From [Bacillus] selenitireducens MLS10 (lineage in GTDB: Bacteria > Bacillota > Bacilli > Bacillales > Salisediminibacteriaceae): a DNA stretch of 64,000 nt. Location of the stretch: positions 1,728,384 to 1,792,383 of the forward strand of contig NC_014219.1 of assembly GCF_000093085.1 (NCBI RefSeq), in the 5' to 3' direction. A program made the position numbers and the translations under genes. The notes below the pieces were generated by a model, which did no database searches, was not told the DNA's origin, and saw only the letters and a list, made by a program, of their open reading frames with translations. Shown here piece after piece: positions 27,316-36,055 of this stretch. The first letter of the stretch is position 1. Every line of letters starts with the position of its first letter.

Positions 27316-28098
27316 ATGCATATTGATCTTTCTAATCGAACATATGTCGTAATGGGCGTTGCAAATAAGCGGAGTATTGCATGGGGAATTGCCAAAGCAC
27401 TTCATAACAGCGGAGCAAAACTGATTTTTACGTATGCAGGGGAACGTTTTCATAAAGGGGTTGCTGATCTGATTGGTACGCTCGAAGGCGGGAATCGTCA
27501 TGAACTGTTATCCTGTGACGTTACTTCCGATGAAGAGATCAAAGCAGCGTTTGATCAAATACGAGAACTTTCACCGGTTATACACGGTGTTGCCCACTGT
27601 GTGGCTTTTGCGAATAAGGATGAACTTGAAGGCGAATACCTGAATACAACCCGGGAAGGATTTTTGACAGCCCAGAATATCAGTGCCTATTCCCTTACTG
27701 CCGTGTTAAAAGAAGCCCGTCAGCTTATGTCAGAGGGTGGTTCGGTTGTGACACTGACTTACCTTGGGGGTGAGCGGGTAGTCAAAAATTACAACGTAAT
27801 GGGTGTTGCTAAGGCGAGTCTTGAAGCGAGTGTCAAGTACCTTGCGAATGATTTGGGGAAAGATGGTATCCGAGTAAACGCGATCTCTGCGGGTCCAATC
27901 CGGACGTTATCTGCAAAAGGTGTTGGCGGATTCAATGATGTCATAAAAGAGATGGACAATCACGCCCCTTTGAAGCGTACCGTAACGCAAGACGAAGTTG
28001 GGACGTCGGCATTGTTTTTACTCAGTCATCTGTCCAGCGGTGTAACAGGTGAAAACCTGCACGTAGATGGCGGCTATCATGTTACGGGATTAATGTAA
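27316..28098 (+). CDS. fabI: Enoyl-ACP reductase FabI
   Basis: 260 residues of the SDR-type enoyl reductase. GVANKRSIAWGIA is the cofactor site, and YNVMGVAK supplies the FabI tyrosine-lysine pair. VNAISAGPIRTLSAKG is the substrate-loop region targeted by triclosan-type inhibitors. It performs the last step of each elongation cycle. Start ATG follows TTGGAGGT. It stands alone with a FapR-like site, closing the region syntenic with the B. subtilis yjbC-to-fabI block. Confidence 0.95.
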   Translation: MHIDLSNRTYVVMGVANKRSIAWGIAKALHNSGAKLIFTYAGERFHKGVADLIGTLEGGNRHELLSCDVTSDEEIKAAFDQIRELSPVIHGVAHCVAFANKDELEGEYLNTTREGFLTAQNISAYSLTAVLKEARQLMSEGGSVVTLTYLGGERVVKNYNVMGVAKASLEASVKYLANDLGKDGIRVNAISAGPIRTLSAKGVGGFNDVIKEMDNHAPLKRTVTQDEVGTSALFLLSHLSSGVTGENLHVDGGYHVTGLM

Positions 28099-28131
28099 AC
28101 AGTTATGAATATAACCTCGAATAAAACAGGG

Positions 28132-28168
28132 AAGCCCGGATCCGCATTTTTATGGAGCCCGGGCTTTT
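28132..28168 (+). terminator. Terminator after fabI
   Basis: AAGCCCGG-TCC arms pair with GGA-CCCGGGCTT with one bulge, followed by TTTT. Confidence 0.8.
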
Positions 28169-28206
28169 GCGTTTCATCCATCCAGATAACGTACAGGGTG
28201 CAAATT

Positions 28207-28245
28207 ATATTTCACTGAATATTTTTTAAATATTCAGTGAAATAT
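28207..28245. repeat. 18-bp perfect inverted repeat
   Basis: Arms 28207-28224 and 28228-28245 are exact reverse complements separated by TTT. The core TTCACTGAATATT is AT-rich and no T-run follows, so it is a poor terminator. It could be an operator or a cruciform site for the small gene starting at 28334, or part of a mobile palindrome. Copies elsewhere cannot be checked here. Confidence 0.75.
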
Positions 28246-28333
28246 CCGTTTTGAAAAGCCGATATAAGATATAGAAGCAGCGATGTTTGATCAGTCAAAA
28301 AAGAAGGTATAGATCATATAAGAGGTGATTCAT

Positions 28334-28585
28334 ATGGGATACATTCCGCCGGTAAAAGACGAACAGCCGCTGCAGTATGTCAATCGCCAGTCGAAGCCCT
28401 CATCATCGGTTAAATCCTTGTCAGTAACTCAGCGTACCGAATTCCTGGCGACGAGTGAACAGGATAGACACGACCGGCTAAACTATGTTTTCCGTACCCG
28501 TAAGGTAAGAGAGAAAACGGAAGATGAAAAAGAGTTCGAAAAAGAATTTACAGGACGCGGAGAACACATTGATAGCAGTATCTAA
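28334..28585 (+). CDS. Small hydrophilic protein of unknown function
   Basis: 83 residues from the ATG behind AGAGGTG. It opens MGYIPPVKDEQPLQYVNRQ, a pattern I have seen at the start of short Bacillus hypothetical proteins, and ends in a highly charged helix (REKTEDEKEFEKEF). No cysteines, no signal peptide, no membrane helix. In B. subtilis the region after fabI holds spore-coat gene cotO, but this product is far too short to be CotO. It is flanked by terminators, so it is transcribed alone. Function unknown. Confidence 0.6.
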   Translation: MGYIPPVKDEQPLQYVNRQSKPSSSVKSLSVTQRTEFLATSEQDRHDRLNYVFRTRKVREKTEDEKEFEKEFTGRGEHIDSSI

Positions 28586-28588
28586 CCC

Positions 28589-28617
28589 AATCCCCACGGC
28601 CAGTGGGGATTTTTTTG
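28589..28617 (+). terminator. Terminator after the small gene
   Basis: AATCCCCAC and GTGGGGATT arms, 5-nt loop, run of T's. Confidence 0.9.
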
Positions 28618-28718
28618 AGTCAACGTCCTTTGAGAGGCAACATCCGTTTTGATGTTTTCTGTCATCCATTAAGGGAAATATACAGATAACATGATATTAT
28701 CAAAGGGAGTGGTAGGAA

Positions 28719-29261
28719 ATGACATTGCAGATCACTGGTTTTTCAGGAAGTCTGAGAAAACAATCGTTGAATCGCTCTGTTTTGACATATATGGATAAAC
28801 AGTTTGATGAGATTCAGATCGTTGAATTGAATGCGATTCCTTTGTTCAATGCGGACGTTGAAGCTGAAGGGGAGCCGGAATCCGTTTTCGCTTTCAAAAA
28901 AGCGATCAAAGAAGCGGATGGCCTTCTCATTATCACCCCGGAGTATTCTCACAGTATGCCGGGGGTATTAAAAAATGCTCTTGATTGGGCTGGCAGCATG
29001 ACCTATGAAAATGTGCTCGACGGAAAGCCTGTTATGATTGCCGGAGCGAGTCCTTCAGGAATGGGAACCGGTTTTGCCCAACAACATTTGAGACAGGTAC
29101 TTGCTGCCTGTAATGCATTGGTGATGCCACAGCCTCAGGTCTATATAGGCGGTGCAAATGACAAAATTACAAACGGAGCTCTGACGGATGAAGCAACCAC
29201 AGCGTTTTTAACGGATGCGTTCAGATCATTCAAAACGTTTATTGAATCGGTTGAAAAATAA
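28719..29261 (+). CDS. NADPH-dependent FMN reductase
   Basis: 180 residues of the flavodoxin-like NAD(P)H:FMN/quinone reductase family (YieF/ChrR/azoreductase type). GFSGSLRKQSLNRSV binds the FMN phosphate, and TPEYSHSMPGVLKNALDWAG is the family's hallmark. It probably reduces quinones, azo dyes or metal oxyanions such as chromate by two electrons, protecting from redox cycling. Start ATG follows AAAGGGAGTGG. Single gene between terminators. The physiological substrate is not determined. Confidence 0.88.
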   Translation: MTLQITGFSGSLRKQSLNRSVLTYMDKQFDEIQIVELNAIPLFNADVEAEGEPESVFAFKKAIKEADGLLIITPEYSHSMPGVLKNALDWAGSMTYENVLDGKPVMIAGASPSGMGTGFAQQHLRQVLAACNALVMPQPQVYIGGANDKITNGALTDEATTAFLTDAFRSFKTFIESVEK

Positions 29262-29275
29262 TTTTTCTGTAATAA

Positions 29276-29304
29276 AGGATCAGTCCCGGGGACTGGTCCT
29301 TTTA
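29276..29304 (+). terminator. Terminator after the FMN reductase gene
   Basis: AGGATCAGTC pairs with GACTGGTCCT (one G-U) then TTTT. Confidence 0.85.
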
Positions 29305-29396
29305 TGATTGTGACCATGGAATTGTGCATGACACTTGAATAATTGACGGGAATCGGATAAGATTTATATGGACATTTAACAGATGGAGTGAAATGA

Positions 29397-29645
29397 ATGG
29401 AATTAACTGATTGGACATACGGTAAACAGAAACAGGTTAAGGCATGGTTTTCTGATTTTCCGCATTCAACAGTTGTAATGAGATCGTTGTCCGATTACTA
29501 TTTCATATATATGATTGACTGGTCAGATAGAGATCAACCGGTTCACCGTCATGATTTGGAGGAAATGGAACAAATTATGAATGATGAAATGGGTACATTA
29601 CAACAATATGAGGCGCGTTTATCCAAGCGGCGTTTAGACACGTAA
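29397..29645 (+). CDS. Small acidic protein of unknown function
   Basis: 82 residues, aromatic-rich at the start (DWTYGKQKQVKAWFSDF) and charged at the end. GATGGAG gives an SD at good spacing. No recognised domain, membrane helix or cysteine. Followed by a bidirectional terminator shared with the convergent radical SAM gene. Coding status is supported by SD, length and composition. Confidence 0.55.
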   Translation: MELTDWTYGKQKQVKAWFSDFPHSTVVMRSLSDYYFIYMIDWSDRDQPVHRHDLEEMEQIMNDEMGTLQQYEARLSKRRLDT

Positions 29646-29680
29646 GAGGATTTTCAGAAATAAATACCATTTAACAAATA

Positions 29681-29718
29681 AAAAAGCGAACAGGGCCCAG
29701 TGGTCTGTTCGCTTTTTT
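29681..29718. terminator. Bidirectional terminator
   Basis: AAAAAGCGAACAG and CTGTTCGCTTTTT arms with a 10-nt loop, between convergent genes. Confidence 0.9.
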
Positions 29719-29774
29719 GTGTCGGTAACTCTTATTGGATGTTTGACGCAGGTCGGGATAGTTTTCACATGCCG

Positions 29775-30935
29775 TTATGCGTTTTGCTTGTTCCTGTCAC
29801 GCCATTTGGGCGGTATATATACACAGAACGGTTCGCTTTCCAGATAATCACCTGTTACGGCATAGGTTCTGGAGCGGGAGCCGCCGCAAACGAAGCGGAA
29901 TTCGCAAACCCCGCATTTCCCTTTATAAAGATCCGGATTTCGCAGTTCTTTTAAAACTGGGGACTCCCGGTAAATGGTTTTAAGCGATTGATCTTTTACG
30001 TTCCCGACCGGAATAGGAAGAAGTCCACTTGGCATGACTTCACCAGTATGAGAAATGAAAATGAAGCCATTCCCATCATTTACCCCTTTTGGAGCCCGTT
30101 TTAATCCATCGACTTCCGAGGCCGTATCAGTGATGGAATCTTGGTAATCGATGTCCCCTTTTTCGATCAGTTTTTCTTTTGCTTTCTGTTGAATAACGAC
30201 ACGGCGGTGGTGCTGAGCTGCAGTAGTTTTGATATCGAAATTTGATGTCTTGTTCAGTTCATAGAGCCATTTGAATACATGTTCGTGTTCTGCCGGGGTC
30301 AGACAGGCATCCATTTGACCGCGGCCTGTTGGTACAAGCAGAAAAATATACCACATGATCACGTCAAGTTCTTCTACTAAAGCGGCCATTTCCTCAAGTG
30401 CATGGTAGTTGTATTTGGAAATTACCGTGTTGATCTGTAAAGGCATATCCAACTCTTTCAAGTAGTTAATTTTATCGAGTGTCAGGTCAAACGATCCGCT
30501 GGTTCCTCTGAAGTGATCGTGAATTTCAGGTGTAGGTCCATCGAGGCTGAATGCCCATCTGGACAAGCCGACTTCCTTTGCTTTCTCCATTTTTTCTTTT
30601 GTCACATTATCCGTGGCGCTTGGTGTCATGGATACGCGCATACCCTTTTGGATTGCGTAATCCGCCAATTCAAACAAGTCTTCTCTCATCATACAGTCGC
30701 CGCCTGTAAATACGAGCATTGGGTTGTCCATCTCATGTATGGCGTCTATTAACCGAAGTCCCTCTTTGTGATTCAACTCATCAGGGTGCGGTTCGGTCTG
30801 TGCATCTGCTCTGCAGTGAAGGCAACGCAGTTCACATGCTCTGGTCACCTCCCAAATGACAATAAACGGGTTTTCGTTATAATCAATATTCATGTGGGGA
30901 TGGGTACCCCCATGAGGGTGCTGGCTGTGTTTCAA
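29775..30935 (-). CDS. Radical SAM/SPASM protein (second paralogue)
   Basis: 386 residues from a TTG preceded by GGGAGGT at 8-9 nt; an internal ATG 14 codons on has no SD. The TTG start adds a histidine-rich tail (HSQHPHGGTHPH) that the paralogue at 7733 lacks. C-x3-C-x2-C (CELRCLHC), FTGGDC, SLDGPTP and SPASM cysteines (CGVCEFRFVCGG) are all present. The two proteins are close paralogues along their whole length, including the KTTAAQH and APKGVNDGNG segments. Substrate unknown; the family is related to haem-modifying radical SAM enzymes. The His tail may bind metal. Confidence 0.85.
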   Translation of the reverse strand: MKHSQHPHGGTHPHMNIDYNENPFIVIWEVTRACELRCLHCRADAQTEPHPDELNHKEGLRLIDAIHEMDNPMLVFTGGDCMMREDLFELADYAIQKGMRVSMTPSATDNVTKEKMEKAKEVGLSRWAFSLDGPTPEIHDHFRGTSGSFDLTLDKINYLKELDMPLQINTVISKYNYHALEEMAALVEELDVIMWYIFLLVPTGRGQMDACLTPAEHEHVFKWLYELNKTSNFDIKTTAAQHHRRVVIQQKAKEKLIEKGDIDYQDSITDTASEVDGLKRAPKGVNDGNGFIFISHTGEVMPSGLLPIPVGNVKDQSLKTIYRESPVLKELRNPDLYKGKCGVCEFRFVCGGSRSRTYAVTGDYLESEPFCVYIPPKWRDRNKQNA

Positions 30936-30950
30936 AGTAAACGACCTCCC

Positions 30951-31200
30951 AATCTGGTAATGTCATGCTGTTCTTCTCTTTATCGTACTAGCTTCTGAGG
31001 GCGTTTCCATAAAGGGGATGTGACAAATTGCCGACAATATTCCGGGGATGGGTTATCAACCTCACAATGTGAATGTCATGTGAATGGAGGGTGATTTACT
31101 ATTTCTGAATGCATGCAAAGTGCAATATCAACTGTTTACAGGAATGTATTTTCATTCGATGACTGGTCGATTGTGTATAACCGCCTCCATGGACACTGAC
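30951..31200. other. Intergenic region upstream of the second radical SAM gene
   Basis: About 250 non-coding bases. On the minus strand TACGAT (30982-30987) is a possible -10 for the radical SAM gene. A single FNR half-site TGTGA occurs at 31019-31023 but the second half does not match. A short plus-strand frame from 31084 has no homology that I recognise and is probably not a gene. Confidence 0.4.
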
Positions 31201-31238
31201 AAAAAACCGGACCCATGCTATGCTGGGCCCGGTTTAAA
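31201..31238 (-). terminator. Terminator after the chemoreceptor gene
   Basis: On the minus strand AAACCGGGCCCA and TGGGTCCGGTTT pair with one G-U around a 7-nt loop and are followed by T's. Confidence 0.85.
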
Positions 31239-31257
31239 AGAGATCTTCATTTTCGTC

Positions 31258-32601
31258 TCAACTGCGACGGGATTTGAACTGCCGTACTGAATTTCTCAGT
31301 TCCTGACTCATCGCCGTCATTTCTTCTGTACTGGCTGAAATACTCTCGAGGTTCATACTTGTATTTTCTGCACTGTCAAGCAACTCTTGCGCCATATTCT
31401 CTGTTTCCTCTATAAAAGAGGCAAGCTGGTCGATCAGTGAAATGATTTTCTCTGAAGTGGCGACTTCTTCGTTAGTGACCTGCTGGATGTTCGCGACATC
31501 GTCAACCGTTGCTTCGATGGCTTTGAAAATACTTTCGAGGGCTTCGGTTGTATTCTGGACTTCTTCGACACCCTCCTGTACGGTTGCATTGTTGACTTCC
31601 ATAGCCTCAGAAGCCCTTGAAGATGTCCTGGTTATCTCGTCGATAATTTTTGTGACATTTTCTGCTTCCGAGGAAGTTTGTTCAGCCAATTTTCTGACCT
31701 CATCTGCAACAACCGCAAAACCTTTACCCGCTTCTCCTGCCCGTGCCGCTTCAATCGCTGCGTTTAGTGCGAGCAGGTTGGTCTGTTCAGAGATTTGAGT
31801 AATGGTGTCAACGATCGAGTGAATCTGATCAGAATACTCCTCCATGGATTCAACCTCAGATTTTGTCTCATCGGACTGGCGTTGGATTTCGTTCATCTTT
31901 CGGATAACATCTTCGAGCTTTTCTTTTCCGTCGCGCGAAGATTTTAAGGTTACTTCAGCATTCCCTTCAGCCGAACCGGCTTTTTCTTTTGCGATCTGAA
32001 TCAGTGAAGACAGTTCAAGCAGGGATTGCGAGACTTCCCGAATGGCAGTATTCCCTTTTTCAGCCTGTTGAACGAGATTATCGGCATTCTCCTTCATCTG
32101 GACAGAGCTGGAACTCATTTCAGAAATGGCACCGGCATTCTCTTCGGCGCTTTTACTGACATCTTCTGCAGAAATACGAACGGAATCGATCAGGTCACTT
32201 AATTTGCTTGTCAAGTTGTTAAAAGCGGTTGCGAGTGCACCGATTTCATCATTCGAATGAACATCGGCAGTCTGAGTTAAATCAATCTTTTCACCCTGAA
32301 TACTGTCGATACTTGTGTTCAGTTCATTTAACGGTTTGAGTACGACGAATTTTAAAGCAATAAAGAAAAAGATGATGAGAATGATTAAATTTGCTATTAT
32401 TGTAAAATATGTAGATAGGATGGTTGTTAATCTTGATCCAATCAAGCCTTCAAGCAGATCCGGATCAATCAGGATTTCTTCGAGTAAAGCAATCGGTGTA
32501 CCCATGATCAGGCTGAATAAGGTGGCGCCAATCAGGGCGAGTGTAATCTTCCTGCCTATCGTGGCCTTTCTTAAACTGAATTTTCTGGTTCGTTCACTCA
32601 T
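31258..32601 (-). CDS. Methyl-accepting chemotaxis protein
   Basis: 447 residues. Two membrane helices (about 20-36 and 61-85) enclose an external loop of only some 25 residues, so there is no room for a normal ligand-binding domain. A HAMP domain (about 86-140) is followed by the cytoplasmic signalling hairpin with the conserved tip region [22 protein letters not shown] and [16 protein letters not shown]. It should signal to CheA/CheW. With so short a loop it may sense membrane or energy state or act through partners. Start ATG follows GGGAGG. Single gene with terminator. Confidence 0.9.
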   Translation of the reverse strand: MSERTRKFSLRKATIGRKITLALIGATLFSLIMGTPIALLEEILIDPDLLEGLIGSRLTTILSTYFTIIANLIILIIFFFIALKFVVLKPLNELNTSIDSIQGEKIDLTQTADVHSNDEIGALATAFNNLTSKLSDLIDSVRISAEDVSKSAEENAGAISEMSSSSVQMKENADNLVQQAEKGNTAIREVSQSLLELSSLIQIAKEKAGSAEGNAEVTLKSSRDGKEKLEDVIRKMNEIQRQSDETKSEVESMEEYSDQIHSIVDTITQISEQTNLLALNAAIEAARAGEAGKGFAVVADEVRKLAEQTSSEAENVTKIIDEITRTSSRASEAMEVNNATVQEGVEEVQNTTEALESIFKAIEATVDDVANIQQVTNEEVATSEKIISLIDQLASFIEETENMAQELLDSAENTSMNLESISASTEEMTAMSQELRNSVRQFKSRRS

Positions 32602-32809
32602 ATAACGTCCTCCCTGGCAACTTCGTCTTCTTCTATTCTAGAGAAAGGGGCACTAAATAACAACTGATCCATAGTAGTTTTTTCATGTTTATTTAGAATT
32701 AGGTCCTTTTATCCTGTATAATATGTTCATACCCGTCATTGGTGAAATGGAATCTGACAAGTTTCCGTGCTATTCTGTAGAAAATGAGTCATTGTTCAGG
32801 GGGAAGAAC

Positions 32810-35146
32810 ATGGATATGAAAATTGAGGATCCTGCAATAGAATCGTCCATGCATGACATGAAAGAAAGATTATTAAGCCGAATCTTTCTTTCTGTACTCG
32901 GTGTGGGCTTTATATTTACAGTCGTCAATTTTATTAATGAGTGGGTGCTTGGATCCGTTCAAATGACATATGCAGTAATACTGTTTTACAGCATTCTGCT
33001 TGTCATGCATGCGTTTCGAAGAAGAATCCACTTTGAAATCAGGGCTTACACAATCATCTTTATCTTGTTTGGTACAGGGATCGTCAGCGGTTTGACATAC
33101 GGGATGGTGGGATCATCCATGTTGTTTTATGTGGGGGCGGCATATGTGGCGATGCTGCTTCTCTCAAAGCGTGAGACGATCTATTGGATGGCCATGACGC
33201 TATTTATCTATCTCGTAATCTATGTGTTTTGGGTTTCCGGGATATTGACCTACGAGTTCTCTGTTATGGATTATGCAGTGTCTGAAACAACGCTGATTTC
33301 AAGAATGGTCGCATTTATCTTTTTCGTCGGACTCCTTATCTTCTCCCAATGGATGGTTAATGAGTTCCTTGTGGATAAGATGAATGATTTAAAACAGACT
33401 CACGATGAACTGAGGCTGTCCGATAAACAGCTGATTGAACAGTACAATGAAATATTGGATAACCGCGAAGAGATTAAACTGAAAGAAGAGCAGTATCGCT
33501 CTATTGTCGAAAACACGGAAGATTTGATATATGCTGTGACCCCAGAACGAACACTGATCACCGCGAACAGTTCGTTTTCTGCCTTTGTGAAAATGGAGCA
33601 AAGTGAACTTATAGGGACATCTCTTGATAAATTAAAAGGTTTGGCCACCCTCATTGACGAAAATGACCGGAATTTGGATCATGTTTTGGCAATGAAAGAG
33701 CCGATCCAGTTTGTTCAGCGAATTGAAAAGCCTTCAGGCAGACAGATTTATCATACGGATATCACCCCCGTCATGCATGCGGATGGCAGTTTAACGATGA
33801 TGCTTATCAAACATCATGATGTTACGGAACTGGTTCATAAAGATGAACAGATCGAACAGCTCGCCTACTTCGACCAATTGACAGGACTTGTAAACCGTTA
33901 TCATTTTGAAGCGATTATTTCGGAAAAAATAAAAGACATCGGTCATCAGTTTGGCATCATTTATTTTGATCTCGATCATTTTAAAAAAATAAATGACACA
34001 ATCGGTCACTTCGCCGGTGACTATCTGTTAAAGCAGGTTGCTGAAACGCTTCAGGGTGTCCTGCCGGATGATGCCACTTTGGCACGACTCGGCGGTGATG
34101 AATTTGCTGTGGTCCTTGATGAAACAAGCGAGGGTCATGCATTGATGAGACTGCTTGAAGAAGTGGCGGATACGATCGTAAAGACGGCGAGAAAACCGGT
34201 TAATATTGATGGTGTTCATTATTACATCAGCGCCAGTGCCGGAATCGTGGTCTATCCGGAACATGGCAGGAGTCATGACGAACTGATGAAAAACGTGGAT
34301 ACGGCGATGTATAAAGCGAAGAATGATGGTAAGAATAAATGTATCTTCTTCAATGCAGAGATAAAAGATGAAACAGATCAGAGCATTCTTCTTGAAGCAC
34401 ATTTGCGTCATGCTTTTGAGTATGATGAAATGTATGTGGATTATCAGCCGCTTGTTTCAGGAAAAAATGAACACGTTCGCGGCTTTGAGGCATTGATGCG
34501 TTGGAATTCAAATTATTTTGGTCCGGTTTCACCTGCGGTGTTTATACCTGTATTGGAGCAAACGGGAATGATTGTGGAGTTTGGGGAATGGATCCTGAAA
34601 GAAGCCTTGAACAAAATCCATGAGCTGGAAAAAGTGTCAGATCAGTCGTACGTCGTTTCTGTCAATGTGTCGTTGTTACAGTTGAAACAGGAGCGATTTG
34701 CAACAAATGTGAAAAGAATTATGGATGAATGGGGAGTAAACCCTGCTTCAGTGGAACTTGAGATTACCGAGAGTATCCTGGCAGACGATGTGGAACTCAT
34801 TATCAATGTGCTTAGTGAGCTTAAGCAGTACGGAATAAGAATTGCCCTTGATGATTTCGGTACCGGATACTCATCACTCAGTTATTTGAGGAAATTCCCA
34901 CTGGATACACTGAAGATTGACAAGTCATTCAGCGAGGGGATCGGACAGCAGCAAAAGCAGTTAGAGCTGATAGGATCAATCATACAGATGGCTCATAAAA
35001 TAGGGCTTGAAGTGGTTGCTGAAGGGATTGAGGAGCCTGAGCAGGTTGCCTATTTAAAGCGGCATCACTGTGATTATTTCCAAGGGTATTATTTTCATAA
35101 ACCTTTGAATGATAAAGATTTACTGAAGGTAGTCAAAACAGGATAA
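32810..35146 (+). CDS. Membrane PAS-GGDEF-EAL c-di-GMP protein
   Basis: 778 residues from the ATG behind CAGGGGGAAG; an in-frame ATG at 32723 directly abuts the TATAAT (32717-32722) and cannot be the start. About six membrane helices (residues 20-195), a coiled linker, a PAS domain (about 230-350), GGDEF (RLGGDEF near 428) and EAL (FEALMRW near 560, DDFGTGYSSLSYL). Both catalytic signatures are intact, so it could make and break cyclic di-GMP, with the membrane part or PAS choosing between them. It is divergent from the neighbouring chemoreceptor gene. Confidence 0.9.
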   Translation: MDMKIEDPAIESSMHDMKERLLSRIFLSVLGVGFIFTVVNFINEWVLGSVQMTYAVILFYSILLVMHAFRRRIHFEIRAYTIIFILFGTGIVSGLTYGMVGSSMLFYVGAAYVAMLLLSKRETIYWMAMTLFIYLVIYVFWVSGILTYEFSVMDYAVSETTLISRMVAFIFFVGLLIFSQWMVNEFLVDKMNDLKQTHDELRLSDKQLIEQYNEILDNREEIKLKEEQYRSIVENTEDLIYAVTPERTLITANSSFSAFVKMEQSELIGTSLDKLKGLATLIDENDRNLDHVLAMKEPIQFVQRIEKPSGRQIYHTDITPVMHADGSLTMMLIKHHDVTELVHKDEQIEQLAYFDQLTGLVNRYHFEAIISEKIKDIGHQFGIIYFDLDHFKKINDTIGHFAGDYLLKQVAETLQGVLPDDATLARLGGDEFAVVLDETSEGHALMRLLEEVADTIVKTARKPVNIDGVHYYISASAGIVVYPEHGRSHDELMKNVDTAMYKAKNDGKNKCIFFNAEIKDETDQSILLEAHLRHAFEYDEMYVDYQPLVSGKNEHVRGFEALMRWNSNYFGPVSPAVFIPVLEQTGMIVEFGEWILKEALNKIHELEKVSDQSYVVSVNVSLLQLKQERFATNVKRIMDEWGVNPASVELEITESILADDVELIINVLSELKQYGIRIALDDFGTGYSSLSYLRKFPLDTLKIDKSFSEGIGQQQKQLELIGSIIQMAHKIGLEVVAEGIEEPEQVAYLKRHHCDYFQGYYFHKPLNDKDLLKVVKTG

Positions 35147-35299
35147 TGAGGTTTGAAAATAAATGATGTCAAAAGCCTCTTTTCTTTTGTTTATTCAGGC
35201 ACTACAATCAACTGAATGCTGTTTGCAGATTAGGGAAGTCTTAATATGAAGCCAATCCAGTCGGACAGACGGTAAAATAAGCATGTCATGCATGATTTC

Positions 35300-35335
35300 A
35301 TCGTCCGGGGGGGAGCTCCGGACGATTCTTTTTTA
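35300..35335 (+). terminator. Terminator-like hairpin in the msrA leader (possible attenuator)
   Basis: ATCGTCCGG and CCGGACGAT form a perfect 9-bp stem followed by TCTTTTTT. Only 22 nt separate the T-run from the msrA start, too little for a promoter, so either msrA transcripts read through it or it is a switch. A possible promoter lies upstream (TTGCAG, 16-nt spacer, TATGAA, about 35224-35251). CGGAC near 35267 could pair with GTCCG in the terminator arm as an antiterminator. It could also simply end the GGDEF-EAL transcript. Confidence 0.65.
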
Positions 35336-35357
35336 TGCAAAGGAGGGGGACGCAACT

Positions 35358-35984
35358 ATGAACCATCTTCAGAACGTAATATTTGGCAGTGGATGATTTT
35401 GGGGACCTGATGGCCGGTTCGGCCAATTGGAAGGTGTGACAGCAACAGAGGTAGGCTATGCAGGCGGCGATATGCCCGAGCCGACATACAGGCAAATGAG
35501 GGATCATACAGAAGTGGTCCGGGTAACGTTTGATTCAGACAGAATCAGCTTCGAACGGTTGTTAGATGAGTTTTGGCAACATCACTCCGGAAAACAGCAC
35601 GGGTACGGAGGGACTCAGTATCAGTCATTGCTGATCACGGAAACGACTGAGCAGCTGCAGATGGCAAAGAGAATGATACAGCGTTATCGCGAGACGGAAA
35701 ACAGAGAGATCGAAACGGTACTGACAATGAATAAGCCGTTTACATCTGCGGAAATGTACCATCAGAAATACATGCTGAGAAATCGTTCGCGCTCCTGGCA
35801 GGAGCTGCTGGACCAGTTTGATTCTGAAGAGGCCTGTATCCGTTCCACGTTTACAGCAAGACTGAATGCCCTTGCTTGCGGTGAATTAACAAAACAGGAA
35901 TTGCGATCAATGCTTAACTATTCAGTTGATTTTTCAGGTGAAAGGGAGATCTTCACTTCATTTTTAGGTCGCATGAAATGGTAA
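35358..35984 (+). CDS. msrA: Peptide methionine sulfoxide reductase MsrA, predicted selenoprotein
   Basis: Read from the ATG behind a perfect AGGAGGGGG, the frame meets TGA at codon 13 (35394-35396) exactly where MsrA has its catalytic cysteine: GSG-(TGA)-FWGPDGRFG against the family GCFWG motif. The frame then continues without interruption to TAA, 208 residues if the TGA is decoded as selenocysteine. Downstream motifs are conserved: GVTATEVGYAGG, TEVVRVTFD, FWQHHSG, GGTQYQSLL and AEMYHQKYM. A SECIS-like hairpin lies 19 nt after the TGA. MsrA reduces methionine-S-sulfoxide in proteins. Two cysteines in the C-terminal part (EEACIR, ALACGE) could resolve the intermediate. A nonsense mutation is the alternative. 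Confidence 0.85.
35406..35430 (+). promoter_or_regulatory. SECIS-like hairpin for selenocysteine insertion
   Basis: TGGCC-GGTTC-GGCCA (35411-35425) with an outer CC/GG clamp (35406-35407 with 35429-35430) and a small internal loop. The apical loop contains GGU and begins 19 nt after the TGA, within the spacing of known bacterial SECIS elements, which likewise present G's in the apical loop to SelB. Confidence 0.65.
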
Positions 35985-36055
35985 TGGTATCAAAGGATGA
36001 AGCGTTTTTTTGATCAGCCATCGAGCAGCCATTATCTGGTTAGGAGGCAATGCTG

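Noticed and set aside
31019-31036. Possible FNR box before the second radical SAM gene
   Set aside because: Only one half (TGTGA) matches; the second half at the required spacing does not, and the distance to the likely start point is wrong.
32723-32809. Upstream ATG for the GGDEF-EAL protein
   Set aside because: It lies immediately after TATAAT, so it would be upstream of or at the transcription start; the ATG at 32810 has a strong SD.
35427-35984. Short MsrA starting after the TGA
   Set aside because: It would lack the whole active-site motif and has no proper SD; the conserved sequence and perfect SD lie upstream, across the TGA.
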